From the NCBI GenBank assembly GCA_020073375.1, contig JAIQFG010000002.1, positions 1 through 64,000 on the forward strand: 64,000 nucleotides of DNA, given 5' to 3'. Under the pieces are notes generated by a model. The model did not search any database, was not told the DNA's origin, and worked only from the letters and a program-made list of their open reading frames with translations. Positions 7,655 to 16,296 of the stretch are shown here, piece after piece. Position numbers and translations under genes: made by a program. The number at the start of each line of letters is the position of its first letter. The stretch's first letter is position 1. Source of the stretch: Terriglobia bacterium. Lineage in GTDB: Bacteria; Acidobacteriota; Terriglobia; Acidiferrales; UBA7541.

Positions 7655-8857
7655 TCACGGCAGCACGTACACCAGCAAATTCCTTTTCCCCGGCTCCACC
7701 ACGGCCAGCGTTCTTCCATCCTCCGAAATGTCAAACTGCCGGAACTCAAGGTCATGCAAAATCGCTTGCGGCGTAACTTCCACGGCCGCCGGCATCGCGC
7801 CCCCCGCCGAATTGCTCAGCCCCGGCACCGACACCCACACCAGGTCGCCGGACCGCGCCGCCGCCCCGCGCTTCACCAGAACCCGCGTCTCGTCCGCGGA
7901 CCACGCCAGCAACCCGACGGCCACGCGTACCCGCGCCACACGCGTCGGCAAAACCGTGTCGCGAATTTCCAGTTGCTCATTGTCGATCCAATACGCAACC
8001 TTCTTGCCCGACGGAGAAATCTCCAGCCCTCCCGCATACCCGTCCAGCGTGGCCAAATCGCGCGAAGATTCCGCCCCCGGACCGATTTGAACCAGGCGTG
8101 GATGAAGCGAAGTGTCCGGGCTGCGTTCGATGGCCATGGCGTCGCCGCGTTTGCCGCCCCAGGCGAGCGCGGAAAACAGCCGCCCCGCGAACAGCGCGCC
8201 GCTGTTGCCGGTCATCACGTTTACTCGCATCATGGAAAAACTCCGGTCGAGCGGCAAGATAGGCGGTGGCGGTTCCTGTCTGCCGGCTTTGGGCGCAGCC
8301 GCGGCGGGCTTTTGGATTTCGGTCCAATAGGCCACAGTCGCGCCGTCGGCGAGCCATGCCGCATTGCTCGCGCCCGTGATTATGCTATCGCCGCCGGAGA
8401 CCTGGATTTCGCGCCCTGTGTCGTCCAGCAATAGCGTTGCGACGCCGTCGCGCGTGTCCCCGTCGTCGTTGATCATTTCACTGGTGGCCAGTTCCACCGC
8501 CAGCTTCGATCCGTCCGGCGACCACAGAAAGCCGCGCACGGTATAGCTGAACGGCAGCGTGCCGCGAACAAATTTATCGCCCTGCAGGATACGCCGCCGC
8601 TTGCCGTCACGATCCGCGATCCACAGGTCGTCGCGCTGCAGCTGAATTTTCTTTTCGGAAAATACATGCCTCACCGCATAAGCGATGCGCCCGTCGGCGG
8701 AAAACGCGAAGCGGGTCACGGTTTCGTCGATCTTGAATGCGGGAGAATCCTGCGCGCGAAGCGGGCAAACCTGGACGAAAACGGCCAACACCAGAAGGGG
8801 CAAGCAGGCGGTCGTCAGGTACGAAATCCTCGCAGCAGGGAATCGGGGAAATATCAT
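7655..8857 (-). CDS. Exported TolB/WD40-like beta-propeller protein
   Basis: 400 residues with a hydrophobic signal segment (about 12-36, ending VCPLRAQ) and repeated beta-propeller blades carrying SPDG/SADGR/SPSGKK motifs (AFSADGRIAYAV, LWSPDGSKLAVEL, EISPSGKKVAYW, DISEDGRTLAVV). Such PD40/TolB-like propellers are protein-interaction modules; no enzyme domain is present, so a function cannot be named. Its ATG overlaps the rarA stop (ATGA), so it is likely co-translated with rarA despite no obvious functional link. Confidence 0.8.
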   Translation of the reverse strand: MIFPRFPAARISYLTTACLPLLVLAVFVQVCPLRAQDSPAFKIDETVTRFAFSADGRIAYAVRHVFSEKKIQLQRDDLWIADRDGKRRRILQGDKFVRGTLPFSYTVRGFLWSPDGSKLAVELATSEMINDDGDTRDGVATLLLDDTGREIQVSGGDSIITGASNAAWLADGATVAYWTEIQKPAAAAPKAGRQEPPPPILPLDRSFSMMRVNVMTGNSGALFAGRLFSALAWGGKRGDAMAIERSPDTSLHPRLVQIGPGAESSRDLATLDGYAGGLEISPSGKKVAYWIDNEQLEIRDTVLPTRVARVRVAVGLLAWSADETRVLVKRGAAARSGDLVWVSVPGLSNSAGGAMPAAVEVTPQAILHDLEFRQFDISEDGRTLAVVEPGKRNLLVYVLP

Positions 8858-10200
8858 GGTTCAGGTTTCCGGCGTACTTTGAGACGCCGAATCTCTTCGA
8901 TCCGTTGCCTCAGCCGAGCCTCAAACCCCTGATCGGTGGGATGATAGAAGGTTTTCCCCAGAAGAGATTCCGGCAGGCAGGTCATGTCGGTCACCTTCTC
9001 GGCCTCGCTGTGCGCGTACTGATATCCCTTGCCGTAGCCGATATTTTTCATCAATCCAGTCGGCGCATTTCGCAAATGCAGCGGCACCGGCTCGGTGCGT
9101 GTTTCTTCCAGGGTCTTGGCTACGGCGCCGTATCCGGCGTAGAGCGCATTGGATTTCGGCGCGAGCGACAAATAGACGGCAGCTTGCGCCAAGGCAAGAT
9201 TTCCCTCCGGCGGACCCACAAAATCGGCGGCCTGCATCGCCGCAATCGTCACCGAGAGCGCGCCCGGTTCGGCCAGGCCAATATCTTCGCTCGCCATCCG
9301 CACCATGCGCCGCGCGATGTACAGCGGATCCTCGCCCGATTCGAGCATGCGTACCAGCCAGTAGAGCGCCGCATCCGGATCCGAATTCCGCACGGATTTA
9401 TGCAGCGCGGAAATCAGGTTGTAGTGCTCTTCGCCGGATTTGTCGTACAGCAGGAATTTCCGCTGCAGCAGTTCGGCCAGCATGTCCCGCGTGATGGTGC
9501 GTTTTCCGGCAGCGTCGGGTTCCACTGCGCGCACGCAGGCTTCCAGCGTGTTGTACGCGGCGCGCGCGTCGCCGCCGGAAAAGACGGCGATCTGCAGGAT
9601 GGCTTCGCCGCTGATCGCGAGATTTTCGTTTCCCAGGCCGCGCTCCCGGTCAGCAAGAGCCCGGTTTAGCAGCGCCTCGATCTGTTCGGTGGAAAGCGCC
9701 TGCAGCACGTACACGCGTGTCCGCGAAAGCAGCGGCGCGATTACCTCGAACGACGGGTTTTCCGTGGTCGCCCCGATCAGCGTGATGTTTCCGGCTTCCA
9801 CATGCGGCAGGAAGGCGTCCTGCTGCGCCTTGTTGAACCGGTGCACCTCATCAATGAACACGATGGTGCGCTTCCCGGCTCGCCGCGAATGTTCGGCTGC
9901 GGCCATCACTTCCTTGATCTCCTTGATGCCCGTGAGCACCGCGCTAAACGCGACAAATTCCGACCGCGTCATCCGCGCGATCAGCCGCGCCAGCGTGGTC
10001 TTGCCGCATCCCGGTGGCCCCCACAAAATCATCGAGCCGATGTCGTCGCGCTCGATCTGCGTGCGGAGGGGTTTCCCCGGCCCGAGCAGCGATTCCTGCC
10101 CGGTAAATTCATCGAGCGTGCGCGGGCGCATGCGCTCGGCCAGCGGCTGACCCGCGGCAGCGCCGCTCTCTTCCGGCTCGAGTTTCGCGAACAGGCTCAT
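8854..10200 (-). CDS. rarA: Replication-associated recombination protein A (AAA+ ATPase)
   Basis: RarA/MgsA family clamp-loader-like ATPase acting at stalled replication forks. N-terminal RPRTLDEFTGQESLLGPG, Walker A GPPGCGKTT, Walker B VFIDEVHRFNKAQQDAFLPHVE, sensor GATTENPSFEV, then the C-terminal MgsA tetramerisation region (DPDAALYWLVRMLESGEDP). I use the ATG at 10200 (MSLFAKLEPEE), giving 448 residues; the track start at 10278 lies inside the upstream methyltransferase gene. Confidence 0.95.
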   Translation of the reverse strand: MSLFAKLEPEESGAAAGQPLAERMRPRTLDEFTGQESLLGPGKPLRTQIERDDIGSMILWGPPGCGKTTLARLIARMTRSEFVAFSAVLTGIKEIKEVMAAAEHSRRAGKRTIVFIDEVHRFNKAQQDAFLPHVEAGNITLIGATTENPSFEVIAPLLSRTRVYVLQALSTEQIEALLNRALADRERGLGNENLAISGEAILQIAVFSGGDARAAYNTLEACVRAVEPDAAGKRTITRDMLAELLQRKFLLYDKSGEEHYNLISALHKSVRNSDPDAALYWLVRMLESGEDPLYIARRMVRMASEDIGLAEPGALSVTIAAMQAADFVGPPEGNLALAQAAVYLSLAPKSNALYAGYGAVAKTLEETRTEPVPLHLRNAPTGLMKNIGYGKGYQYAHSEAEKVTDMTCLPESLLGKTFYHPTDQGFEARLRQRIEEIRRLKVRRKPEP

Positions 10201-10213
10201 ACGCAATCCAGAT

Positions 10214-11110
10214 TTATTCCTTCGCCTTCCTCTGCCGCATGGCCTCATACAGCAGCACGGTCGCGGCCATCGCCGCATTGAGCGATTCCACGCCGACCGG
10301 CGAAGCGGGCGCGGCCTGCGGAATGCTCACGCACGCATCGGCCGCCTCCACAATGCCGTCCGGCAATCCCGCTCCCTCATTCCCGATCAGAATAGCCGCC
10401 GGCGATTTCCAGTCAGCCTCCCAGGGCTGCATTGTTGCGGGGCCGCGGCGCGGCCCTGCCTCCGCTTGTCCCTTTGTGGCTGCATAAACCTTCACTCCCA
10501 AAGCCCGCAACTTTGAAATCATGCCCTTCGTCGGCAGCCCATGCAGTAAGGGCAACCGCAGTGCGGACCCGGCGGAGGCGCGCAACGCCTTTGGTCCCAG
10601 CGGGTCCGCCGTTCCCATCGCTTCCACCGAACATGTTGCCGCGCCGGTTGCTCCAAACGCTTCCGCCGCGCGCAGGATCGTGCCCACGTTGCCTGGATCC
10701 TGTACGCCCGCCAGCACGGCCACCAGCGGCGTGCCGCGCACAAGGTCCTCCAGCGTCGCCGGCCTGGTCCGCACCAGCGCAGCGATTCCCTGAGGCGTCC
10801 GCGTATCCGCAACCCTAGCAAACAGCCGGTCCGAAGTCCGCAAGATCTGCGCGCCGGATTTCAGCAGCGGCGCAAGCCGCGCGATGTGCCGCTCTCCGGA
10901 ATCGCTTACCAACAGCGCCTCCACCTGCAGGCCGGATCCCAGCGCCGCTTCGACCATCCGCAATCCTTCGACGCCCACCACTGTGCCGCCCTCGGGCTCT
11001 CCCGCCAGCGCCGATCGAAATCGCTTCAGCCATCGATTGTCACGGCTGGTAATCGCCCCCGGGCCTGTGGACACGGATTGTTTACGAGCTGATTTGCGGG
11101 ACGGGGCCAT
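10214..11110 (-). CDS. SpoU/TrmH-family RNA 2'-O-methyltransferase
   Basis: SAM-dependent RNA ribose methylase with the knotted SPOUT fold. An N-terminal substrate-binding region (about 15-100) precedes motif 1 NVGTILRAAEAFGATG, motif 2 AILIGNEGAGLP and motif 3 VGVESLNAAMAATVLLYEA. The start at 11110 (MAPSRKSARKQS) gives 298 residues; the longer track start reads through the divergent promoter region. It lies 13 bases upstream of rarA on the same strand. The exact target nucleotide is unknown. Confidence 0.92.
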   Translation of the reverse strand: MAPSRKSARKQSVSTGPGAITSRDNRWLKRFRSALAGEPEGGTVVGVEGLRMVEAALGSGLQVEALLVSDSGERHIARLAPLLKSGAQILRTSDRLFARVADTRTPQGIAALVRTRPATLEDLVRGTPLVAVLAGVQDPGNVGTILRAAEAFGATGAATCSVEAMGTADPLGPKALRASAGSALRLPLLHGLPTKGMISKLRALGVKVYAATKGQAEAGPRRGPATMQPWEADWKSPAAILIGNEGAGLPDGIVEAADACVSIPQAAPASPVGVESLNAAMAATVLLYEAMRQRKAKE

Positions 11111-11306
11111 GGGTTTCAGCCTAACAAACCGCACTCGGACGGTAAAGCTCGTCGGCGCGGACAGCAGGATTTCCCGTCCGCCGTTCCCGTCTTGAATGGG
11201 CCAGACGTCTATGTTAGTTTCTCCCGGCAGGGGATATCGCGGTCCGCCAGTCTTTATCAAACATTCGGTCGAAGAAGAATTGAGGTTCATCACTTTGTTT
11301 GCTGAG

Positions 11307-11945
11307 ATGTTGAAAATTTCTCCCGATTCCCCCGACCCAGCAACGATCCGTTACGCAGCCGAAATGATCCGGCGCGGCGAACTGGTGGCCATTCCCACCG
11401 ACACATTTTATGGAATCGCGGCGGACCCCTACAATCTGGCTGCCGTGGACCAGATTTATCGCGTCAAAGGGCGCCCCGAAACCCGCGCTCTCCCGATTCT
11501 GGTCAATACGATTTCGCAAGCGGTATCGCTCGCGCGCGACGTTCCATACACATTTCACAAGCTTGCCGCCAAATTCTGGCCCGGCCCATTAACCCTGCTG
11601 GTCGAGGCCTCCACCGGCGTTCCCCTGAAAATCACGGCCAATACCGGAAACGTGGCCCTGCGCTGGCCAAAATCCATTTTTGTGAACGCCCTCATCGACA
11701 TGGTCAAGGGGCCCATCACCGGCACCAGCGGAAATATTTCCGGCCAGCCCGCCTGTGCCAGCGCTGGCGACCTGATGGAGCAAATGGGCGACCGCCTCCC
11801 CCTGATCATCGACGCCGGAGAAACCCCGGGAAACCTGGCTTCCACCATCGTGAAACTCGAGGGCGACGATTGGACCATCATGCGCGAAGGCGTAATCCCC
11901 GAAGACGCCATCCGCGCCGCCATCGAAGAAGAATCCGAAGAGTAG
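11307..11945 (+). CDS. Sua5/YciO/YrdC/YwlC family protein (threonylcarbamoyl-AMP synthase type)
   Basis: YrdC-fold protein that, in Sua5/TsaC members, makes threonylcarbamoyl-AMP for the t6A37 modification of tRNAs. Motifs: AIPTDTFYGIAADP, KFWPGPLTLLVEA, ALRWPKS, TGTSGNISGQPAC. The M at 11307 gives 212 residues, matching the single-domain family; the track start at 11196 adds 37 residues of non-family sequence overlapping the promoter area. A TTG at 11295 preceded by GAGG is another possible start. It lacks the extra C-terminal Sua5 domain. Confidence 0.92.
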   Translation: MLKISPDSPDPATIRYAAEMIRRGELVAIPTDTFYGIAADPYNLAAVDQIYRVKGRPETRALPILVNTISQAVSLARDVPYTFHKLAAKFWPGPLTLLVEASTGVPLKITANTGNVALRWPKSIFVNALIDMVKGPITGTSGNISGQPACASAGDLMEQMGDRLPLIIDAGETPGNLASTIVKLEGDDWTIMREGVIPEDAIRAAIEEESEE

Positions 11946-11950
11946 CCCCA

Positions 11951-11973
11951 GTAGGACAGGCTTCAAGCCTGTC
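11951..11973. repeat. Single GTAG-type palindrome (GACAGGCTTCAAGCCTGTC)
   Basis: GTAG plus one GACAGGCTTCAAGCCTGTC palindrome six bases after the sua5-like stop. The downstream bases (GCCATGCAAAT) resemble the spacer of the element at 14677, so this looks like a half element. Confidence 0.7.
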
Positions 11974-12129
11974 TGCTTCTTGTAGCCATGCAAATTCCGC
12001 AACGCCCCTCGCAATCCCACCCCCGCCCTCGCCACCCTTGAACCCGCCATACCTCCGTGAGAGGATTCCCACGACGGCGCCTGCCGCAATCCCAAAGCAG
12101 CGTCAGCGCAACCGCAGCTGGAGGGCATC

Positions 12130-13581
12130 GTGAATCGAAGGGACTTCGTAAAATTCGGAGGCGTTGCCGCCATCGAACTGGGCGCCGCCCGTTTGCTGAT
12201 GTCCCAGGCGCAGCCCGCGATGCCGGCAATGCAGGCAAACGCCGCCGCCCAGGACGCGTCCAAGGCGGACATCACTCTTCGCATCGCTCCCGTCGCCGTG
12301 GAACTGACTCCGACGCGCATCCTGAGCACCATCGGCTATAACGGGACGTCACCCGGTCCCATTCTTCGCATGAAGGAGGGCAAGCAAGTCACCGTGGACG
12401 TTTTCAACGAAACGGACGTGCCGGAACTGGTGCACTGGCACGGCCTGTTTATTCCACCGGAGGTGGACGGGGTGGAGGAGGAAGCCACGCCCTTCGTTCC
12501 ACCCCACGGACATTTCCGCTATCAATTCACGCCTCGCCCGTCGGGAACGCGCTGGTACCACTCGCACGTGATGGCCGGCGCCGACCTGCACCGTGGCACA
12601 TACACCGGGCAGTTCGGATTCCTGATTATCGAATCGGCGAATAACCCCGGCGCCTACGACAAGGAAATTTTTCTCGCCCTGCGCGAATGGGAGCCCTTCT
12701 TCAACCCCGAGGAAGAGGATGATGACGACGCCAGCGCCTCCGGGCCGCAGCCCGAGCGGCCCGCGAAACTTGATACCAATCCCTCCGGACTCGAAGTGGG
12801 CTACCAGATGTTTTCCATCAATGGAAAATCGCTGGGTGCGGGCGAACCCATTCGCGTCAAGCAGGGCGACCGCGTCATGATGCACCTGCTGAACGCCAGC
12901 GCCAGCATGAACCGCAGCGTCGCTCTGCCCGGCCACCACTTCCGAATCGTTTCACTGGATGGCAACCCGGTTCCCACTCCCAAAACGGTGGACGTCATCG
13001 ACATCGGTCCCGGCGAACGCGTCGGAGCTATCATCGAAATGAATCAGCCCGGCGTGTGGATTCTGGGCGTGACCGCCGATGACGTGCGCAACGGCGGCAT
13101 GGGCGTCATTGTCGAGTATGAAAACCAGCACAAGCAGCCGCAGTGGGTCGCGCCCTCAAAATCCGCGTGGGATTACATGATTTTTGGCGGCGCCGCGGCC
13201 CAGCCTGCTCCCGATCAGACCATCGACATGATCTTTCAAAAAATTCCCAGCGGCGCGGGCCTGTTCAACAGTTGGACCGTGAACGGCAAGGAATATCCGC
13301 ATGACCGGGAATTCGTACTCAAGCAAGGCGCGCGCCATCGCCTGGTTTTCCGCAACCGCAGCGAGGATGCGCACCCGCTGCACCTGCACCGCCACTCGTT
13401 TGAACTGGTGGAAATTAACGGGAAGGGGTCCAGCGGAATTATGAAGGACACCGTGGTGGTGCCCGGTTACGGCCGCGCCAGCGTGGATCTGATCGCCGAT
13501 CAGCCGGGCCTGACGCTATTCCATTGCCACATCCAGCAGCACATGGATTACGGATTCAAGGCGCTGTTCCGCTACGCGTGA
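12130..13581 (+). CDS. Tat-exported multicopper oxidase
   Basis: Three-cupredoxin copper oxidase coupling one-electron substrate oxidation to O2 reduction. GTG start; the N-terminus NRRDFVKFGG is a twin-arginine signal, so it folds with copper before export. All four copper motifs are present: HWHG, RWYHSH, HPLHLHRH and HCHIQQHMDYG. The axial type-1 position (ten after the Cys) is Phe, not Met as in CueO, typical of high-potential laccase-like enzymes. A Met-rich segment (MPAMQ) follows the signal and an acidic run (PEEEDDDDA) lies in domain 2. Substrate (Cu(I), Fe(II), Mn(II) or phenolics) cannot be told from sequence. Confidence 0.93.
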   Translation: MNRRDFVKFGGVAAIELGAARLLMSQAQPAMPAMQANAAAQDASKADITLRIAPVAVELTPTRILSTIGYNGTSPGPILRMKEGKQVTVDVFNETDVPELVHWHGLFIPPEVDGVEEEATPFVPPHGHFRYQFTPRPSGTRWYHSHVMAGADLHRGTYTGQFGFLIIESANNPGAYDKEIFLALREWEPFFNPEEEDDDDASASGPQPERPAKLDTNPSGLEVGYQMFSINGKSLGAGEPIRVKQGDRVMMHLLNASASMNRSVALPGHHFRIVSLDGNPVPTPKTVDVIDIGPGERVGAIIEMNQPGVWILGVTADDVRNGGMGVIVEYENQHKQPQWVAPSKSAWDYMIFGGAAAQPAPDQTIDMIFQKIPSGAGLFNSWTVNGKEYPHDREFVLKQGARHRLVFRNRSEDAHPLHLHRHSFELVEINGKGSSGIMKDTVVVPGYGRASVDLIADQPGLTLFHCHIQQHMDYGFKALFRYA

Positions 13582-13585
13582 ACGG

Positions 13586-13685
13586 GTAGCACAGCCACTC
13601 CTGGCTGTGTGGTTTTTGCCATCAATGTTAGATCGTGGACTCCCTGCGGCCTGTAACCCCACACAGACAGGAGTGGCTATGCTAC
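13586..13685. repeat. GTAG-type palindrome pair (CACAGCCACTCCTGGCTGTG subfamily)
   Basis: Starts GTAGCACAGCCACTCCTGGC four bases after the oxidase stop; the facing copy ends TGGCTATGCTAC at 13685. The terminal CTA at 13682-13684 is the TAG stop codon of the opposing gene. The element therefore fills the whole gap between two convergent genes. Confidence 0.8.
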
Positions 13686-14509
13686 TTGCCCTGCTTCTGC
13701 TCCGCAGGCTTCCCGATCTTCACGGTCACGCCAAATCGCTTGTAATTTTCATACCGCACGGTCATGCGGATGTGCACGTCGCCGCTCTTGAACGGCAGCA
13801 CGTCGTTTGCCCTCGTATACGTCGGGAACCAGTATTTTCCCTCGATGTTTTCGCGGAACGTTTCATAGTGCGGAAACAGATTTTCCCCGTTCTTGCTGTT
13901 CTTGACGTTTCCCACCGGCTGCCCGAACGTTTTCACGATCTGAAAATCCTTGTCGTCCACCCAGATGCGCCCTTGAAAATACCGCTGCTTTTTTTCCATC
14001 GTCTTCGGCGTAACGTCGAACACGTAGGTGTTGAGTTCGTCCAGCGGAACGTGGTCCACGTACTTGATGTCGTACTTGGAAACTTCCTCGCTGGTGAGCA
14101 CGAACGGGTAGACCTGCTCCAGATCGTTAAAGTCCTCCTGCGTCATGGTCAGCCGCTCAAGGGTGGAAACCGGGGCGAAGGTCACCTTTTCAACACGCCT
14201 TCCTCTGTCGTCGAATAAAATATCGCTCACCTGCTTAAATTCGCCGTCCACGTGGTTGGTGTCGTCCACCGTCTGGAAAATAAACGTCTGCGTATAGGTG
14301 AAGTTGTCGCGCTCAATTTTGAATTCTTCTTCCTGCGCCGCGAACCGACTGATAATTTCCTCGATGGGCATGGTCGGCGGCCCGAGTGTGGTGCCCGAGG
14401 TGTTGGTGCGCGGAGCATCCTGCGCCCGAGCCGGAAGAATCGCCAGAGACAAGCCCAGAGCCAGGATTGCCGGCAGAATTGCAGCCCCAGATGGTTTCGT
14501 TCGATTCAT
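13682..14509 (-). CDS. Exported LolA-like / outer-membrane lipoprotein-sorting-type protein
   Basis: 275 residues from the ATG at 14509, with signal peptide (AILALGLSLAILPARAQ). The mature part has a repetitive beta-strand pattern (NFTYTQTFIFQTVD, GEFKQVSDILFDDRGRR, TYVFDVTPKTMEKKQRYFQGRIWVDDKDFQIVKTFGQP, GKYWFPTYTRA) like the half-barrel LolA/LolB fold of proteins annotated as lipoprotein-sorting or DUF4292-like. Periplasmic lipid or lipoprotein handling is inferred from fold resemblance. The track start at 14806 lies in the repeat region and is rejected. Confidence 0.75.
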   Translation of the reverse strand: MNRTKPSGAAILPAILALGLSLAILPARAQDAPRTNTSGTTLGPPTMPIEEIISRFAAQEEEFKIERDNFTYTQTFIFQTVDDTNHVDGEFKQVSDILFDDRGRRVEKVTFAPVSTLERLTMTQEDFNDLEQVYPFVLTSEEVSKYDIKYVDHVPLDELNTYVFDVTPKTMEKKQRYFQGRIWVDDKDFQIVKTFGQPVGNVKNSKNGENLFPHYETFRENIEGKYWFPTYTRANDVLPFKSGDVHIRMTVRYENYKRFGVTVKIGKPAEQKQGK

Positions 14510-14676
14510 GATTCCATTCCCCTGCGCATGAAATTCCCCCAGGCCGCCTACCCCATAGAAAATATGTAACACAGAGTGCGCCGGGAAAGTACGCACATCG
14601 CCAAAATAAATCACTCCCCGCCCGGCGCACAGTTCCACAATCTTTGGAACCCCCGAGGGAGACAAGGGTTGCTTGA

Positions 14677-14803
14677 GTAGGACAGGCTTCAGCCTGTCGC
14701 CTTTCTTACAGTCCATGCAAATGTAAACCCGATAGGCTTCAGCTTGCCGCCATTCATCCATCTCTTGCAAGCCCAAACCCGACAGGCTGAAGCCTGTCCT
14801 GCT
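14677..14803. repeat. Three-copy GTAG-type palindrome cluster (GACAGGCTTCAGCCTGTC)
   Basis: GTAGGACAGGCTTCAGCCTG at 14677, a decayed copy (GATAGGCTTCAGCTTGCC) at about 14731, and a facing copy GACAGGCTGAAGCCTGTCC at 14781. It separates the divergently oriented LolA-like and MFS genes. Spacer words such as CCATGCAAATGTAAACCC recur between units. Confidence 0.75.
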
Positions 14804-14860
14804 CATTTGACACTCATTCTCGATCTCTGTTACGTTCCCTCGAATCGCGCGATCTCACCC

Positions 14861-16192
14861 ATGCCTAAACCCAGATTCCTGCGCCTCACGTTGATTGAAT
14901 GGATCATCTGCGCCGTCGCTTGCGTGGGCTTTGCGTTCGATACCTACGAGCTGCTTGTCCTCACGCTCACCGTCCAGCCGGCGTTATCCGAATTTCTGGC
15001 GGTGAACCCCGGCAGCCCCGGTTTCAACCAGTGGATCGGCGTGATGTTTTACGTCCCCGCGATCGCCGGAGGAATCTTCGGCCTACTGGGCGGCTACTTC
15101 ATCGACCGCTTCGGCCGCCGCCGCATTTTATTCTGGAGCATCCTGCTGTTCTGCTTTTCCGCTCTGGCCACGGCGGGTTGTTCGACGGCCCCGCAGCTCC
15201 TCTTTTACCGCTGCCTGACGTTTGTCGGCGTTTCGGTCGAATTTGTCGCGGCCACCGCGTGGCTGGCGGAACTGTTCCCCGAGCGCAAGATGCGCGAGAC
15301 CATTCTGGGCGTCACGCAGATTTTTTCCTCGGTCGGCGGCATTCTGATGGCCGGCGCGAATTATCTCAGCCTCGCGATCGGCCCTCACCTGCCCGCCATT
15401 CACGGCGGCCACGAAGCCTGGCGCTACACCATTTTATGGGGAATTTTTCCGGCCATTCCGCTGCTTGTCGTTCGCCCGTTCCTGCCGGAATCGCCGATCT
15501 GGCAGAAGAAAAGGGAGGAAGGCACCCTGCAGCGGCCCAGCATTCTGGAACTGTTCCGCCCGGAATTTCGCAAGACCGCCCTTCTTTCCTGCCTGATGAT
15601 GGCGTGCGCTTATGCCGTGTCCTTCGGAATGCTCCAGCATTTTGCGCGAGTCATTCCCGGGACACCCGCCGTGCGGGCACTGGCGCGAACCGACCAGCAG
15701 AAAATCGTGGCCATCTTCCAGAGCTATCAGGAATTTGGAGGCCTCTTCGGCCGCTCGCTGATGGCCCTGCTGGCCATTTTCATTGTCAGCCGCAGGCGCC
15801 TGCTTCATTTGTTTCAGATCCCCGGCCTGATTCTGATTCCGATCGTGGTTCTGCTTCCCGCGATCCGGGATACCGGGCTGCCCGGATGGGGAGTCTTATT
15901 GCTGGGAGTGGTGTCGGTGGCGCAATTCAGTTTCTGGGGAAATTATCTGCCCACGCTTTATCCCACCCACCTGCGCGGCACGGGAGAAAGTTTCGCGGCC
16001 AACGTGGGAGGAAGAATGCTGGGGACTTCCGCGGCGCTGATCACAACGAACATCGTCGCGTATATGCCCGCGAGCAGCGTCACCCGGCAACTGGGCTACG
16101 CCGCGGCGGTAGTCGGATTTTCCGCCTACGCCATCGGCTTCATCGCCAGCTTCTGGCTGCCCGAGCCGCGCCCTGAAGTGATGCTGGAATAG
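14861..16192 (+). CDS. Major facilitator superfamily transporter
   Basis: 443-residue inner-membrane protein with about 12 hydrophobic segments in two sets of six. The loop 2-3 signature GGYFIDRFGRRRILFWS matches the MFS G-x-x-x-D-R-x-G-R-R motif, of the sugar-phosphate/aromatic acid/metabolite:H+ symporter type. An acidic residue (D in FAFDTYELL) sits in TM1. ATG at 14861 is used; the track start is in repeat DNA. There is no good ribosome site, so another start is possible. Substrate unknown. Confidence 0.88.
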   Translation: MPKPRFLRLTLIEWIICAVACVGFAFDTYELLVLTLTVQPALSEFLAVNPGSPGFNQWIGVMFYVPAIAGGIFGLLGGYFIDRFGRRRILFWSILLFCFSALATAGCSTAPQLLFYRCLTFVGVSVEFVAATAWLAELFPERKMRETILGVTQIFSSVGGILMAGANYLSLAIGPHLPAIHGGHEAWRYTILWGIFPAIPLLVVRPFLPESPIWQKKREEGTLQRPSILELFRPEFRKTALLSCLMMACAYAVSFGMLQHFARVIPGTPAVRALARTDQQKIVAIFQSYQEFGGLFGRSLMALLAIFIVSRRRLLHLFQIPGLILIPIVVLLPAIRDTGLPGWGVLLLGVVSVAQFSFWGNYLPTLYPTHLRGTGESFAANVGGRMLGTSAALITTNIVAYMPASSVTRQLGYAAAVVGFSAYAIGFIASFWLPEPRPEVMLE

Positions 16193-16200
16193 CTAGTCAT

Positions 16201-16265
16201 GTACCGCCCGCCTTCAGGCGGGCACGTGCGCGACTCCGACGTGCCCGCCTGAAGGCGGGCGCTAC
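16201..16265. repeat. Second copy of the GCCCGCCTTCAGGCGGGC palindrome pair
   Basis: Almost identical to 3296-3360: GTAC in place of GTAG at the left, CTAC at the right, the same two facing palindromes. Eight bases after the MFS stop and upstream of the amidohydrolase 3' end, so it lies between convergent genes. Confidence 0.8.
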
Positions 16266-16296
16266 CCAAGCCGGAACCGGGGCCTGGCGCAATTCC

